Assembly (NCBI RefSeq): GCF_000739915.1
Contig: NZ_BBJT01000003.1
Location: 806,001-870,000 of the forward strand
Source of the DNA: Paenibacillus chitinolyticus NBRC 15660
GTDB lineage: Bacteria; Bacillota; Bacilli; Paenibacillales; NBRC-103111
DNA: 64,000 nucleotides
Direction of reading: 5' to 3'
Shown: piece by piece, positions 26,459 through 34,715 of the stretch
How positions within the stretch are numbered: position 1 is the first letter of the stretch
Layout of the letters: the number at the start of each line of letters is the position of its first letter
Made by a program: the position numbers and the translations under genes
Notes under the pieces: model-generated
Told to the model about the DNA's origin: nothing
Seen by the model: only the letters and a program-made list of their open reading frames with translations
Databases searched by the model: none

Positions 26459-26522
26459 AAAAAGGCCGCATGCTTCCTGACGGGCATGCGACTTCGTAGA
26501 GACCTGAATAACCCGGCCTTTT
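26459..26522 (-). promoter_or_regulatory. Structured leader with an attenuator-like terminator in front of the kinase gene
   Basis: In the kinase direction AAAAGGCCG is followed 25 bases later by a hairpin CGCATGC, ten-base loop, GCATGCG, then GCCTTTTT. The first element can pair with the CGGCCTTTT at the end, so two nested pairings are possible. The coding start is about 60 bases further. This looks like a terminated leader or small RNA; it does not match any riboswitch consensus I know. Confidence 0.5.
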
Positions 26523-26552
26523 GCAGTTCGTAACAAACAGCTTAATTTAACT

Positions 26553-26582
26553 AGTATACTATTGATCGCTGTTATTTGCTAA
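26553..26582 (-). promoter_or_regulatory. Sigma-A-like promoter of the kinase leader
   Basis: Minus strand TTAGCA, 18 bases, TATACT. The -10 lies in the palindrome AGTATACT, so it reads equally on both strands. About 150 bases upstream of the kinase GTG. Confidence 0.5.
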
Positions 26583-26670
26583 CCGGCTTTACTAGATTTT
26601 TGTAAAACTTTCCTCCGCTCGGACAAATAAAAAGGAGCCCTCCAGGGCCCCCTTTTCAAACCGACTACTC

Positions 26671-27051
26671 TTATTCCACTATCAGTACCGACTTCATATC
26701 GTTGTGGCCTTCGCCGCAAGGCAGGATACATTTAATTTCGTATTTGCCCGGCTTCTCAAAGTTCACTTCCTGGGATTTGTTCGTTCCGTCCAGTTTAACG
26801 TCAATGCCTTCACCCGTAATGTCGATGGCGTGCACGCCTTCTTTCATAAGGAGAGAGACTTTGGTCTGGCCTTTCGGAATTTTGTACTCCGCTTGATCGA
26901 ATTTCCAGTTGGATGCTGCAATTTTGAGAGAAGCGCCGGCTGTTTCTTCCGCGGCTCTTTCCGCTTGTCGGGCATTGATATCTTGAAAGAGGAAACCCAC
27001 TCCCATAGCACTCGCGCCGATAAATAGTACAAACATGATCCACTTGTACAT
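26671..27051 (-). CDS. Membrane-anchored CuA-type cupredoxin (COX2-like)
   Basis: A 126-residue protein with one N-terminal membrane anchor (WIMFVLFIGASAMGVGFLF) and a single cupredoxin domain facing outward. It has the full binuclear CuA ligand set in the spacing of cytochrome oxidase subunit II: H74, then C108-x3-C112-x3-H116-x2-M119 (CILPCGEGHNDM). Real subunit II has two helices and is twice as long, and there are no oxidase genes around, so this is a stand-alone electron carrier or copper-delivery protein rather than an oxidase subunit. It is transcribed toward the kinase gene but about 270 bases apart. Confidence 0.85.
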   Translation of the reverse strand: MYKWIMFVLFIGASAMGVGFLFQDINARQAERAAEETAGASLKIAASNWKFDQAEYKIPKGQTKVSLLMKEGVHAIDITGEGIDVKLDGTNKSQEVNFEKPGKYEIKCILPCGEGHNDMKSVLIVE

Positions 27052-27220
27052 GAAGATCCCCCCATCGCGTAATTACCTAATTATTGTACCTAAAATAACG
27101 GAAATTGCCTAATCCTTTCCTGAGGCAAACTTCGAATAATTTGTGACAATTCCGTGATATTTTGATCCGTAAGCCGCTTGGGACCGTCAACGGTCCCAAG
27201 CAAAGCCGTTTGCGTAAAGC

Positions 27221-28042
27221 CTACAGCTCCTCGATAATGCCGAGAACCAGCTGCAGAAACTTCGGCTTGACCCGCTCCGTCGTCTCCATCACTTCCTGAT
27301 GGGATAGCGGCTGGTCCAGGATGCCCGCGGCCATATTCGAGATGCAGGAGAAACCGAGCACCTCGATGCCGGCATGACGTGCGACGATCACTTCCGGCAC
27401 GGTCGACATACCGACGGCGTCCGCTCCGAGCGTACGGATCATGCGGATTTCCGCCGGCGTTTCGTAAGTAGGGCCGAGAAGCCCGAGGTAAACCCCTTCG
27501 CGCAGCGAGAAGTTCTGTTTCTCGGCAACGCTGTGCGCAAGCTTGCCGAGTCTCCTGCTGTAAGCTTCCGACATATCCGGGAAGCGAACTCCGAGCTCGT
27601 CGTCGTTAGGACCGATGAGCGGATTGCGGAACATGAAGTTGATATGATCCTGGATCACCATCAGATCGCCGACTTCGTAAGACGTGTTCACGCCGCCCGC
27701 CGCGTTGGTTACGATGAGCGTCTGAACGCCCAGCTCTTTCATGACGCGCACCGGAAATGCGACCGTTTCCGCGCCGTAGCCTTCATATTGATGGAAGCGG
27801 CCTTTCATCATGACGACTTGTCTGCCCTTTATGGTGCCGGCTACAAGCTCGCTCGCATGACCTTCCACGGTCGAAACCGGGAAATGCGGGATATCGCTGT
27901 AGTCGATAACGACCGCTTCTTCGATAAGATCGGCCAGGACGCCGAGTCCGGAACCGAGGATGAGACCGATGGTCGGACGGAAGCCGAGCTTCTTCTCGAT
28001 ATAGGCCGCCGCTTCATTGACGCGTTGTTTTTCTGTGCTCAT
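27221..28042 (-). CDS. punA: Purine nucleoside phosphorylase
   Basis: Trimeric low-molecular-mass phosphorylase splitting guanosine and inosine. 273 residues with ILGSGLG, GHASELVAG, MKGRFHQYEGY, TNAAGGVN and the substrate-binding GPTYETPAEI and VGMSTVPEVI. Normal length. In Bacillus phosphopentomutase (drm) lies just upstream; here that position is a 250-base noncoding stretch. A strong 11-bp hairpin without a T run (27177-27200) follows the stop. Confidence 0.96.
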   Translation of the reverse strand: MSTEKQRVNEAAAYIEKKLGFRPTIGLILGSGLGVLADLIEEAVVIDYSDIPHFPVSTVEGHASELVAGTIKGRQVVMMKGRFHQYEGYGAETVAFPVRVMKELGVQTLIVTNAAGGVNTSYEVGDLMVIQDHINFMFRNPLIGPNDDELGVRFPDMSEAYSRRLGKLAHSVAEKQNFSLREGVYLGLLGPTYETPAEIRMIRTLGADAVGMSTVPEVIVARHAGIEVLGFSCISNMAAGILDQPLSHQEVMETTERVKPKFLQLVLGIIEEL

Positions 28043-28102
28043 GTAAGAACACTTCCTCTCTTATTGTGTCCGATTATTTGAATTTCTTGAATAAAGTTGT
28101 TC

Positions 28103-28131
28103 ATTTGGACAACCCCCTCCGGTTGTCAAAT
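28103..28131. repeat. Inverted repeat upstream of punA
   Basis: ATTTGGACAACC, six bases, GGTTGTCAAAT; one bulged base. It lies about 60-90 bases upstream of the punA ATG in the 28043-28260 noncoding stretch, which otherwise shows no gene. Possible operator or leader hairpin. Confidence 0.5.
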
Positions 28132-28260
28132 GCGGGTTAAAAGCCCCGTAAATGTTTATGTAAGGCAAAAACAGCATGGACATTATCTCATTATTGCCTC
28201 CGGGATGCAAAAATACCCAATGCCGCATTGACGCGTTAAAGTATTTTCATATTCCGCCCA

Positions 28261-28283
28261 AAAGAAGAGCCCCTTAAGGGGCC
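28261..28283 (-). terminator. Terminator after xerD
   Basis: GCCCCTTAAGGGGC palindrome followed on the minus strand by TCTTCTTTT, ten bases after the xerD stop. It separates xerD from punA transcription. Confidence 0.65.
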
Positions 28284-28293
28284 GGGTAACCGT

Positions 28294-29211
28294 TCACGTC
28301 ATTTTCGCTCTCGGATGCGTCCGGTCGTAAACTTCCTTCATCTTCGACTTCGTCACATGCGTATACACCTGTGTAGTCGAAAGATCGGCATGACCCAGCA
28401 TTTCCTGCACAGAGCGCAGATCCGCCCCGTTCTCCAAGAGATGCGTGGCGAAGGAGTGCCTCAAGGTGTGCGGCGTAATGTCCTTGTCCACTTCGGCGTC
28501 CGCGGCGTAACGCTTCAACATTTTCCAAAAGCCCTGGCGTGTCATGCGCGTACCGAGATGATTCACGAACAAGGCCGTTTCCGGCTTGTGCGCCTTCATC
28601 AGCTGCGGCCGCGAGGCGGACACATACTCGTCGACCACTTTGGCGGCCATGCTTCCGAGCGGAATAATCCGCTCTTTGGCCCCGCTTCCGACGCAGCGGA
28701 CAAAGCCGAGGCTCGTGTTGACGTCGCCGACATCCAGGCTGATCAGCTCCGATACGCGGATGCCGGTCGCATACAACACTTCCAGCATGGCCTTGTCCCG
28801 GATGCCGTTGCTCGTGTCCGTCTGAGGCGCCGCGAGCAGACGCTCCATTTCGTCCATGGTGAGCACCTGGGGCAGCTTCTTCTCCTGCTTCGGATTCTCG
28901 ATATCGCGCGTAGGATCGAAATCCATCCTGCCGCAGCGGATCATATAACCGTACAAGGAACGGATCGAAACAAGCGTCCGGGACTGGGTCGCCGTAGCCC
29001 TGCCGAGCTGCTTGAGACGGGAGATGTAGCTGACCACATGCACCTTGCTCGTCTCTCCGAGCGTCCGGATGTTCTGCTGCTCCAGAAATTCTATATACTG
29101 CTGCAGATCCCGAGCATACGATTCAAGCGTATTCCGGGACAAGCCTTTCTCATGTTCCAGATAGTCCATGAATACTTCCAGATCTTCTCTCAAGTTTCCT
29201 TGCTCCTTCAT
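28294..29211 (-). CDS. xerD: Site-specific tyrosine recombinase XerD
   Basis: Resolves chromosome dimers at dif together with XerC. 305 residues: N-terminal SAM-like core-binding domain (MDYLEHEKGLSRNTLESY) and catalytic domain with R152 (ATGIRVSELI), K179, H248 and R251 (HTLRHSFATHL), H274 (LGHADLSTTQ) and nucleophile Y283. All residues are intact. The fur-DUF4227-xerD setting is the chromosomal XerD locus of Bacillales, so this is not an integrase of a mobile element. Confidence 0.96.
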   Translation of the reverse strand: MKEQGNLREDLEVFMDYLEHEKGLSRNTLESYARDLQQYIEFLEQQNIRTLGETSKVHVVSYISRLKQLGRATATQSRTLVSIRSLYGYMIRCGRMDFDPTRDIENPKQEKKLPQVLTMDEMERLLAAPQTDTSNGIRDKAMLEVLYATGIRVSELISLDVGDVNTSLGFVRCVGSGAKERIIPLGSMAAKVVDEYVSASRPQLMKAHKPETALFVNHLGTRMTRQGFWKMLKRYAADAEVDKDITPHTLRHSFATHLLENGADLRSVQEMLGHADLSTTQVYTHVTKSKMKEVYDRTHPRAKMT

Positions 29212-29275
29212 GGCATTTCTAAGCTAGCCGGTTTTAAGTCTTTATACCATTCGTCACAAAACCGATAATTCCTCT

Positions 29276-29512
29276 TTATTCCCCATACCAATAAAACAAA
29301 CGGAGCCTCGTCGCCATACTCTCGCTGCCTTCGGTCTGAATCGCGTGCTGCTGGAACACTTTTACCGACGTGCCGCTGGGATGACGGTACTTGTCAACGG
29401 GTTCGACCCAAACCGAAAACAGGGCAAACACCCTGTACAGAATATATGTAAGCGTGACGAACAGAATGAGAAACTTGGTCCTCTCCAGCCATTTATGTAC
29501 GGATACGATCAT
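29276..29512 (-). CDS. DUF4227 small membrane protein (YqzK-like)
   Basis: A 78-residue protein with one helix (FLILFVTLTYILYRVFALF) and a C-terminal RLRLFYWYGE characteristic of DUF4227. The ATG at 29512 has GGGGGG upstream; the longer frame begins in sequence without a site. It is the counterpart of B. subtilis yqzK between fur and xerD. Function unknown. Confidence 0.88.
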   Translation of the reverse strand: MIVSVHKWLERTKFLILFVTLTYILYRVFALFSVWVEPVDKYRHPSGTSVKVFQQHAIQTEGSESMATRLRLFYWYGE

Positions 29513-29597
29513 ACAACCCGTCCCCCCTTTATAACAAGCGTATGAGAGGGGAACGCCGGATATGCGGCTCCGCCGCACCTGTGTAAGGGTTTCGGGT

Positions 29598-29633
29598 ATA
29601 AAAAGAGGGAGCGCCCCGTCGGGACCCTCCCTG
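29598..29633 (-). terminator. Terminator after the SDR gene
   Basis: AGGGAG and CTCCCT pair across a GC-rich loop, followed by CTTTTTAT on the minus strand immediately after the SDR stop. Confidence 0.65.
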
Positions 29634-29637
29634 GCCG

Positions 29638-30447
29638 TTAAAGAAGCGATTCCGCGCCGTCGATGTAAACTTCCGTCCCCGTAACGTGGCTGGAAAGGTC
29701 GGAGCCCAGGAAGACCAGCAGGTCCGCCACCTGATCCGCCGTTCCGGGACGGTCCGCCAGCGGCATGCTCGTTTCCGGATATTCCACCGGTATCCGGATT
29801 GCCTCCAGCTCCGGCGTACGTTCCGTGCTGTCCTCAATGTTCGTGTCGATCGAACCCGGACAGATGACGTTGACGCGGATTTTATAGCGGGCCAGCTCAA
29901 GCGCGGCCATTTTCGCGAAAGCTGCCTGCCCCGCCTTGGAAGAGCTGTAGGCCGTAAAACCGAAGTTTTTAAAAATCCTCGTTCCGTTGATGGAACTGGT
30001 GATCACGATGCTGCCTCCGTTTTCTTTGAGCAGCGGCACCGCGTATTTTACGGTCAAGAACGTCCCCTTCAAATTGGTCTGCAGGGTTGCGTCCCATTCC
30101 TCCGGTTCCAGGTCTTCGATCGGCGCTATTTTACCGTTAATGCCCGCATTGGCCAGCACGATATCAAGCCGTCCCCATGTTTCCTGCAGCTTCGCGTAGG
30201 CCTCTTTGACCTGTTCCGGGTCGGAAATGTCCGCTTCGGCGACGATCGCTTCTCCGCCCTTGCGCATAATAATTTCCTGGACATCCTCGGCATACTCTTT
30301 GCGGATGTCCACCAGGCAGACCTTAACTCCCAGCTTGGCGAGTCTCAGCGCCGCCGCTTTGCCTATCCCCGAACTTGCTCCCGTGATAAGCGCCGTTTTC
30401 CCGGCCAGGCCGTATTCCCCCGTATGTATGGTGTTGGTCTGCTCCAT
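29638..30447 (-). CDS. Short-chain dehydrogenase/reductase (classical SDR)
   Basis: NAD(P)-dependent oxidoreductase of 269 residues. It has the cofactor motif TGASSGIG, NAG at the end of strand four (LANAGINGK), the catalytic Ser in VITSSINGT and the YxxxK pair in AYSSSKAGQ, and a C-terminal VTGTEVYIDGA. An acidic residue after strand two (VDIRKE) favours NAD. Substrate cannot be told. The ATG at 30447 follows AGAGGAGG. It sits alone between fur and DUF4227, where B. subtilis has no gene, with terminators on both sides. Confidence 0.9.
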   Translation of the reverse strand: MEQTNTIHTGEYGLAGKTALITGASSGIGKAAALRLAKLGVKVCLVDIRKEYAEDVQEIIMRKGGEAIVAEADISDPEQVKEAYAKLQETWGRLDIVLANAGINGKIAPIEDLEPEEWDATLQTNLKGTFLTVKYAVPLLKENGGSIVITSSINGTRIFKNFGFTAYSSSKAGQAAFAKMAALELARYKIRVNVICPGSIDTNIEDSTERTPELEAIRIPVEYPETSMPLADRPGTADQVADLLVFLGSDLSSHVTGTEVYIDGAESLL

Positions 30448-30609
30448 GGACCGTCCTCCTCTGAAAGCCGACACCCGCAAGGCAGCGGCATGTTGGCGAT
30501 GGGTATGTTCCACTGCCTCCTTACCCGGTGGACCGCCCGAAGAAACGAAAGAACGCGCCCGATTTTCATCTGTGTGAAAAGGGCTGTGAGCGGCTGCAGA
30601 CGCGCCAAA

Positions 30610-30636
30610 AAGCCCGCTGAACGAGCAGCGGGCTTC
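30610..30636 (-). terminator. Strong terminator downstream of fur
   Basis: AAGCCCGCTG, six-base loop, CAGCGGGCTT then TTTGG on the minus strand. A second weaker hairpin (AACCTTC/GAAGGTTTTT) overlaps the fur stop codon at about 30665-30705. Confidence 0.8.
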
Positions 30637-30684
30637 AAGGGGCTTGCGGGACGCATCAAGCAGACAAAAACCTTCCGCATCTGT

Positions 30685-31206
30685 TTAAACGAGCGTAGAA
30701 GGTTTTGCGCTTGTATGGTGATGGTGATGCTTCGGATTAGCGTCTTTATTTTTCGGCTGATCGGCGCCTTTCTCCAGACATCTGTGGCAGATACCTTGAA
30801 AGTCGAGCCGGTGATCCAGCACTTTAAAATTATATTCACGGGCGAGCCGTTCTTCCAGCGGTCCCAGCCAATCTTCCATAATTTCGTCCACTGCGCCGCA
30901 CTGCACGCAGATCAAATGATGATGATGGTGATGTGTGCTGTCGCTGCGAAGATCGTAACGGGCTACGCCATCTCCAAAATTCATTTTCTCAAGCACATGC
31001 ATATCGCTGAGCAATTCGAGCGTCCGGTACACGGTAGCAAGTCCGATCTCAGGAGCTTTGTCCTTGACGAGCATAAATACGTCCTCGGCGCTAAGGTGAT
31101 CTTCTTCATTCTCGAGCAGCACTCGAACCGTCGCTTCCCGCTGGGGAGTCAGCTTGTAACCTTGGGATTGCAGCTGCTGCTTGATCTTCTCAATACGTGC
31201 TTCCAT
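30685..31206 (-). CDS. fur: Ferric uptake regulator Fur with His-rich tail
   Basis: Iron-responsive repressor. 173 residues: winged helix (YKLTPQREATVRVLL, and GLATVYRTLELL as recognition helix), dimerisation domain with the metal site STHHHHHHLICVQCG and the second CxxC (ICHRC). Beyond the usual ~150 residues is a 24-residue tail ending KHHHHHTSAKPSTLV with five consecutive histidines. Its location beside spoIIM and xerD identifies it as Fur rather than PerR or Zur. The tail may bind metal, which is inference. Confidence 0.93.
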   Translation of the reverse strand: MEARIEKIKQQLQSQGYKLTPQREATVRVLLENEEDHLSAEDVFMLVKDKAPEIGLATVYRTLELLSDMHVLEKMNFGDGVARYDLRSDSTHHHHHHLICVQCGAVDEIMEDWLGPLEERLAREYNFKVLDHRLDFQGICHRCLEKGADQPKNKDANPKHHHHHTSAKPSTLV

Positions 31207-31308
31207 ACTCCTCCCCCTCTTACAACGCGTCTAAACGGCGCGATAGTTTCCCTTTTTTCATTATAGAGGGAGGGAGTCACGAAAGTCAAACGACTATTTA
31301 GAATTATT

Positions 31309-31950
31309 CTAGTTAGTAAGAGCCGCCAGCATCGGCGTAACCCACTTCATCATCGTCGGAGATACGAATGCTTCCAAAAGCGCCGCCCCAAACATGCAGA
31401 CGCCCATCGCCAGCGTAACGCCGGAGTAACGCATGAACGGGTGGTAGATGGTTCCGCTCCGGCGGACGAGCCTGTTTTTGATAATGAACAGAGAGAAACT
31501 GATGGAAACGACGCTGCAGATCAGAATGGCGGGAACCACGATCAGATTCGGGGGCGCGATGGAAACAAGGGCGAAAGCGATGCCTTTCCAGGAAAGCTGC
31601 CCGACCATAAAGCCTACGCTGAAGCCGATCAGAACGCCTTTTAGAAAATCCAGCACGAGAATAAGCGGCAGCCCGATAACGGACAGCCCGAGCGTCCAGA
31701 TGAGCAGAATCCACTTCATATGAAGCGAGAACGCCGCCAGCATCGACTGCTTCCCGTCCACCTGGGCCCCGTCCTGTATCGTCCGGTAGAACGAACTGAG
31801 ATAGCGCCCCAGCTCCTGCTTCTGTTCGAGAGACAGCGCATTGACCATGACGGCGCCGAACACGACACCCACAACGAAGAGGACCGAGACGAATAGAAAG
31901 AGCGTAAACTGTTCTTTGAAATACTGCTTCAGGGTCTGCATAGCCGGCAT
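31309..31950 (-). CDS. spoIIM: Stage II sporulation protein M
   Basis: Membrane component of the SpoIIDMP peptidoglycan-degrading complex that drives engulfment. 213 residues, about five helices, with the family features MKWILLIWTLGLSVIGLPLILVLD-region and GFMVGQLSWKGIAFALVSIAPPN. AAGGAGGA precedes the ATG. The neighbouring fur gene is on the same strand, as in B. subtilis. Confidence 0.95.
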   Translation of the reverse strand: MPAMQTLKQYFKEQFTLFLFVSVLFVVGVVFGAVMVNALSLEQKQELGRYLSSFYRTIQDGAQVDGKQSMLAAFSLHMKWILLIWTLGLSVIGLPLILVLDFLKGVLIGFSVGFMVGQLSWKGIAFALVSIAPPNLIVVPAILICSVVSISFSLFIIKNRLVRRSGTIYHPFMRYSGVTLAMGVCMFGAALLEAFVSPTMMKWVTPMLAALTN

Positions 31951-32043
31951 GATAAGTCCTCCTTGTCCGCTTGTTCACTATAGGCAGTATATGCGGCGGA
32001 TAACCGGGATAGACCAAGCCGTACGGCAATGTGAAAAAAGCAA

Positions 32044-32070
32044 AAAAGCCCTCTCGACTTGAGGGCTTTT
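32044..32070 (-). terminator. Terminator after the PCYCGC lipoprotein gene
   Basis: AAAAGCCCTC, seven-base loop, GAGGGCTTTT; A- and T-rich on both sides, so it may work in both directions. Confidence 0.75.
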
Positions 32071-32130
32071 GCTTTTTGCGAATCAGCAACCGGCGGTCAT
32101 CCGGCAGAAGCGGTTTCCCGCGTTCCTGTC

Positions 32131-32634
32131 CTACGCCTCCGGCAGAGGCGTATCGGTCGGCTTGCCCGCGGTGCCTTTATAGGTCTCGTCGATCTGCTTA
32201 CGGATTTCCAGCGGCGTTTTGCCGTCCTTCTTAAGCGAGATGGCCTTTACCGCGATCTCCATGCAGATGCCGCAGCGCGTCCCGTGATCATCCCAGACGA
32301 CGGAACCGTCCGCATTCATTTCGCGGATGAAGCAGTTCTGGTTGCTCTTGTGGCCGGCGCTTTCGCCGCAGCCGCAGTAGCACGGCATGGACTGCAGCAA
32401 GTCCGCGTTTTTGCCCGCCAGCTCGTAAACAAGGCGGATTTCTTCGCGCTGCTTGTTCAGAAATTTCGGCAGGACGGCGGACGAAGCCGTCTTCTCCTGC
32501 AAGTCTCCGTTGGCGGCATGATGCGCCGCGCCGTCACCGTTCGCCTCCTGCTTGGCTCCGCCGCTTTCGCAGGCGGCTGCCAGCATGCTCGCGCACAGAA
32601 GGGTCGCCGTAAGCAGGCCCCATTTTTTCATCAT
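32131..32634 (-). CDS. PCYCGC-motif lipoprotein
   Basis: Exported protein of 167 residues with a lipoprotein-type leader (cysteine at 22 in LAAACES) and a Ala/Gly-rich spacer. The mature domain has the PCYCGC motif at 84-89 and a second pair CGIC at 121-124 with H95 and C101 between, the pattern of the family named after this motif (DUF of unknown function, probably copper- or haem-related). Found beside spoIIM, no operon partner. Role unknown. Confidence 0.85.
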   Translation of the reverse strand: MMKKWGLLTATLLCASMLAAACESGGAKQEANGDGAAHHAANGDLQEKTASSAVLPKFLNKQREEIRLVYELAGKNADLLQSMPCYCGCGESAGHKSNQNCFIREMNADGSVVWDDHGTRCGICMEIAVKAISLKKDGKTPLEIRKQIDETYKGTAGKPTDTPLPEA

Positions 32635-32691
32635 GTCCAGATTCCCCTCTCCCTTTGCGGGAATTCGATCGTTTCCATTACGGGCCCGTGT

Positions 32692-33933
32692 TTATCGCTT
32701 TGCGCGGGTCCCCTTCGTTCCCTTGTCAGCCTGCTCCGCTTTCGAGGTCGCCTTCTCTGGCGCTTTGACTTTACCGTAAGTGCCTCCGCCGCCCACCTGG
32801 AGACCGAGGACGCCCGTGCGGGCCTCCAGAATCATCCCGGCAATGTCGTCTCCCACCGTCTCGGCCAGCTCTTCCCGTGTTGCCCGGTGCAGGATGTTCA
32901 TTTCGGTGCCAAATCTGGCCAGCAGCCCGTCCAGCTTTCTTTTGCCCAGTCCCGGAATAAATTCCAGCGGTACCTGGTAGTAATAAGGCGGCCGGTAATC
33001 CGGCACATACGGCTCCTCGCGGCCCGCAAGCTCCATGATGCGGTCCATAACGCCGCGGACTACTTTGGGACTGCCGCAGTACAGGCATCTTCCGACGGCC
33101 GCCTCGCTCTCGTCCAGGATGCTTTCACAGCTCAGACAGTAGGTGCGGTGATATTTGCCGAGCCGCGGATTCAGACCGTAGTTCGCGGTAACCGCGCGGC
33201 CTCCTTCTCTGCGGAGAGCGAGCAGAAGCTCCGCGAACGTAGGCTCCGCCAGCCGCAGCTCGTTGTATTCGCGGCCGATTTTCCCGAGCGAATGGGCATC
33301 CGAATTCGTGACGTACGTGTAGCGGTCCAGCTCCGGCAGATAGCCCGCCATTTCCGAATCGGAGCTGAGTCCGAGCTCGACACCCGCCAGCCCGTCCAGA
33401 TCCAGCATATGCTCCATGCGGGTCGATCCGCTGCCGTAGATGCTTTTGTGCGGCGTAAAAATGTGCGCGGGGATCATGATGCCTCCCCGCCTGAGCACCT
33501 CGGCCTGAAGCTCCCTGGCCGTGACATACATGCGCTGGGAGCTCAGCTCCACATTTTTCATCCGCGGGCGCATCCACTCCGTGAACTCTTTCATCTGGGC
33601 CAGCTTCGGGAGAAAAACAAGCAGATGCACGGGGCCCATACCCGGATCGCGCACCTCGATTTCGCTTCCCAGCAGAACCGTGGTCTGGTGATAACGGATG
33701 CCACCGCCGTCCAGCTCCTTCATTTCTCCGGCAGCGAGATAGTGCTCGATCTCTTCCTGTACAGCCGGCGAATGGCAGTCGATGATGCCGACGATCTCGA
33801 TTCCTTTGCGGTCGGACGCCTCACGGGCAATGTTGTAGAACGTCAAGTTCCGGGCTCCGCTGATCTTGACTGCGGCTCCCTTCTCCGTCCGGCCGATATG
33901 AATGTGAAGATCCGCGTAGTACGTCCGCAGCAT
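32692..33933 (-). CDS. Endonuclease Q family protein (PHP domain, zinc ribbon, helix-hairpin-helix)
   Basis: DNA-repair type nuclease family that in archaea cuts beside deaminated bases. The 413-residue product opens with a PHP metal site (YYADLHIHIGR), has SDAHSLG and HSP-type ligands, a zinc ribbon with CLSCE and CLYCG about 25 residues apart, a FIPGLGKRKLDGLLARFG helix-hairpin-helix, and a Lys/Ala-rich C-terminal tail. The ATG at 33933 shares one base with the nudF stop (TGATG), so translation is coupled; the longer frame starting at 34053 lies inside nudF and is rejected. The counterpart is B. subtilis yqxK, also beside nudF. Confidence 0.87.
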   Translation of the reverse strand: MLRTYYADLHIHIGRTEKGAAVKISGARNLTFYNIAREASDRKGIEIVGIIDCHSPAVQEEIEHYLAAGEMKELDGGGIRYHQTTVLLGSEIEVRDPGMGPVHLLVFLPKLAQMKEFTEWMRPRMKNVELSSQRMYVTARELQAEVLRRGGIMIPAHIFTPHKSIYGSGSTRMEHMLDLDGLAGVELGLSSDSEMAGYLPELDRYTYVTNSDAHSLGKIGREYNELRLAEPTFAELLLALRREGGRAVTANYGLNPRLGKYHRTYCLSCESILDESEAAVGRCLYCGSPKVVRGVMDRIMELAGREEPYVPDYRPPYYYQVPLEFIPGLGKRKLDGLLARFGTEMNILHRATREELAETVGDDIAGMILEARTGVLGLQVGGGGTYGKVKAPEKATSKAEQADKGTKGTRAKR

Positions 33934-34499
33934 CAGAACGAGCCCGTCAGCTTGTACGCTTGCCAGGCGTATACGGCCGTGATGGTTTTGGCGTCGCTGA
34001 TACTCCCGCGCGCAATCAGCTCTTTCGCCTCCTGGAGGGTGATCGCTTCGCATTCCAGAAATTCGTCCTCGTCCGGCCGCGCTTCTCCGCGGACCAGGTT
34101 TTCGGCTACGAACAGATGAAGAATTTCATCGGCAAAGCCCGGAGACGTATAGAAGGAGCAGACCGGACGGACCGACTCCGAACTATAGCCGGTTTCTTCC
34201 TCCAGCTCGCGGACCGCCGCCCGGATCGGCTCTTCGCCGGGATCGAGCTTGCCGGCCGGAATTTCCACCTGGCTTTTTTCCAGCGCCTTGCGGTACTGCT
34301 CCACCACGATCATCCGGTCGTCGTCCGTTAAGGCCAGAACGGCCACCGCACCGGGATGCTTCACGATCTCGCGCGTAGCCGTTTCCCCGTTCGGCAGGCG
34401 GACATGATCCACCTGCAGCGTAATGATTTTGCCCTCGAAGATGGGCTCGGTTTTTATCGTAACTTCCTCAAATTTCCGATTATTTTGATCTGCTGACAT
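33933..34499 (-). CDS. nudF: ADP-ribose pyrophosphatase (Nudix)
   Basis: Hydrolyses ADP-ribose and related sugars. 188 residues with the Nudix box at residues 83-105 (G-x5-E-x7-R-E-x2-E-E-x-G: GKLDPGEE then RELEEETGY) and the downstream Pro typical of ADPRases (YTSPGFADE). Translation-coupled to the endonuclease-Q-like gene, suggesting a nucleotide/DNA damage link. The 216 bases upstream hold a CCCTGT/ACAGGG inverted repeat (about 34581-34627). Confidence 0.95.
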   Translation of the reverse strand: MSADQNNRKFEEVTIKTEPIFEGKIITLQVDHVRLPNGETATREIVKHPGAVAVLALTDDDRMIVVEQYRKALEKSQVEIPAGKLDPGEEPIRAAVRELEEETGYSSESVRPVCSFYTSPGFADEILHLFVAENLVRGEARPDEDEFLECEAITLQEAKELIARGSISDAKTITAVYAWQAYKLTGSF

Positions 34500-34715
34500 G
34501 TCCTGCTCCTCCCCCGGGTGAATCCCGGAAACGCTTGTTTTCTCCCCTATTATATCAAATGGCTGAAAAAAAACGTCTTTACCCTGTGTTGAATTATGGC
34601 AAAACGGGGAAAGAATGAATACAGGGTTTTGTGCCTTATTTTAACAGCTGACATAACTCGTCCCTTACTCGCATAGGTTTTAACCTAAACTAATTGCGGA
34701 AATGAGGAATGAATC

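Noticed and set aside
27177-27200. Intrinsic terminator after punA
   Set aside because: The 11-bp stem is strong but no T run follows on the minus strand, so I mention it only as a hairpin.
28294-29211. Integrase of a mobile element
   Set aside because: The conserved fur/DUF4227 neighbourhood and XerD signatures show the housekeeping recombinase; no attachment sites are seen.
32059-34119. 686-codon plus-strand frame opposite the lipoprotein, EndoQ-like and nudF genes
   Set aside because: Covers three well supported genes on the other strand; composition typical of antisense frames.
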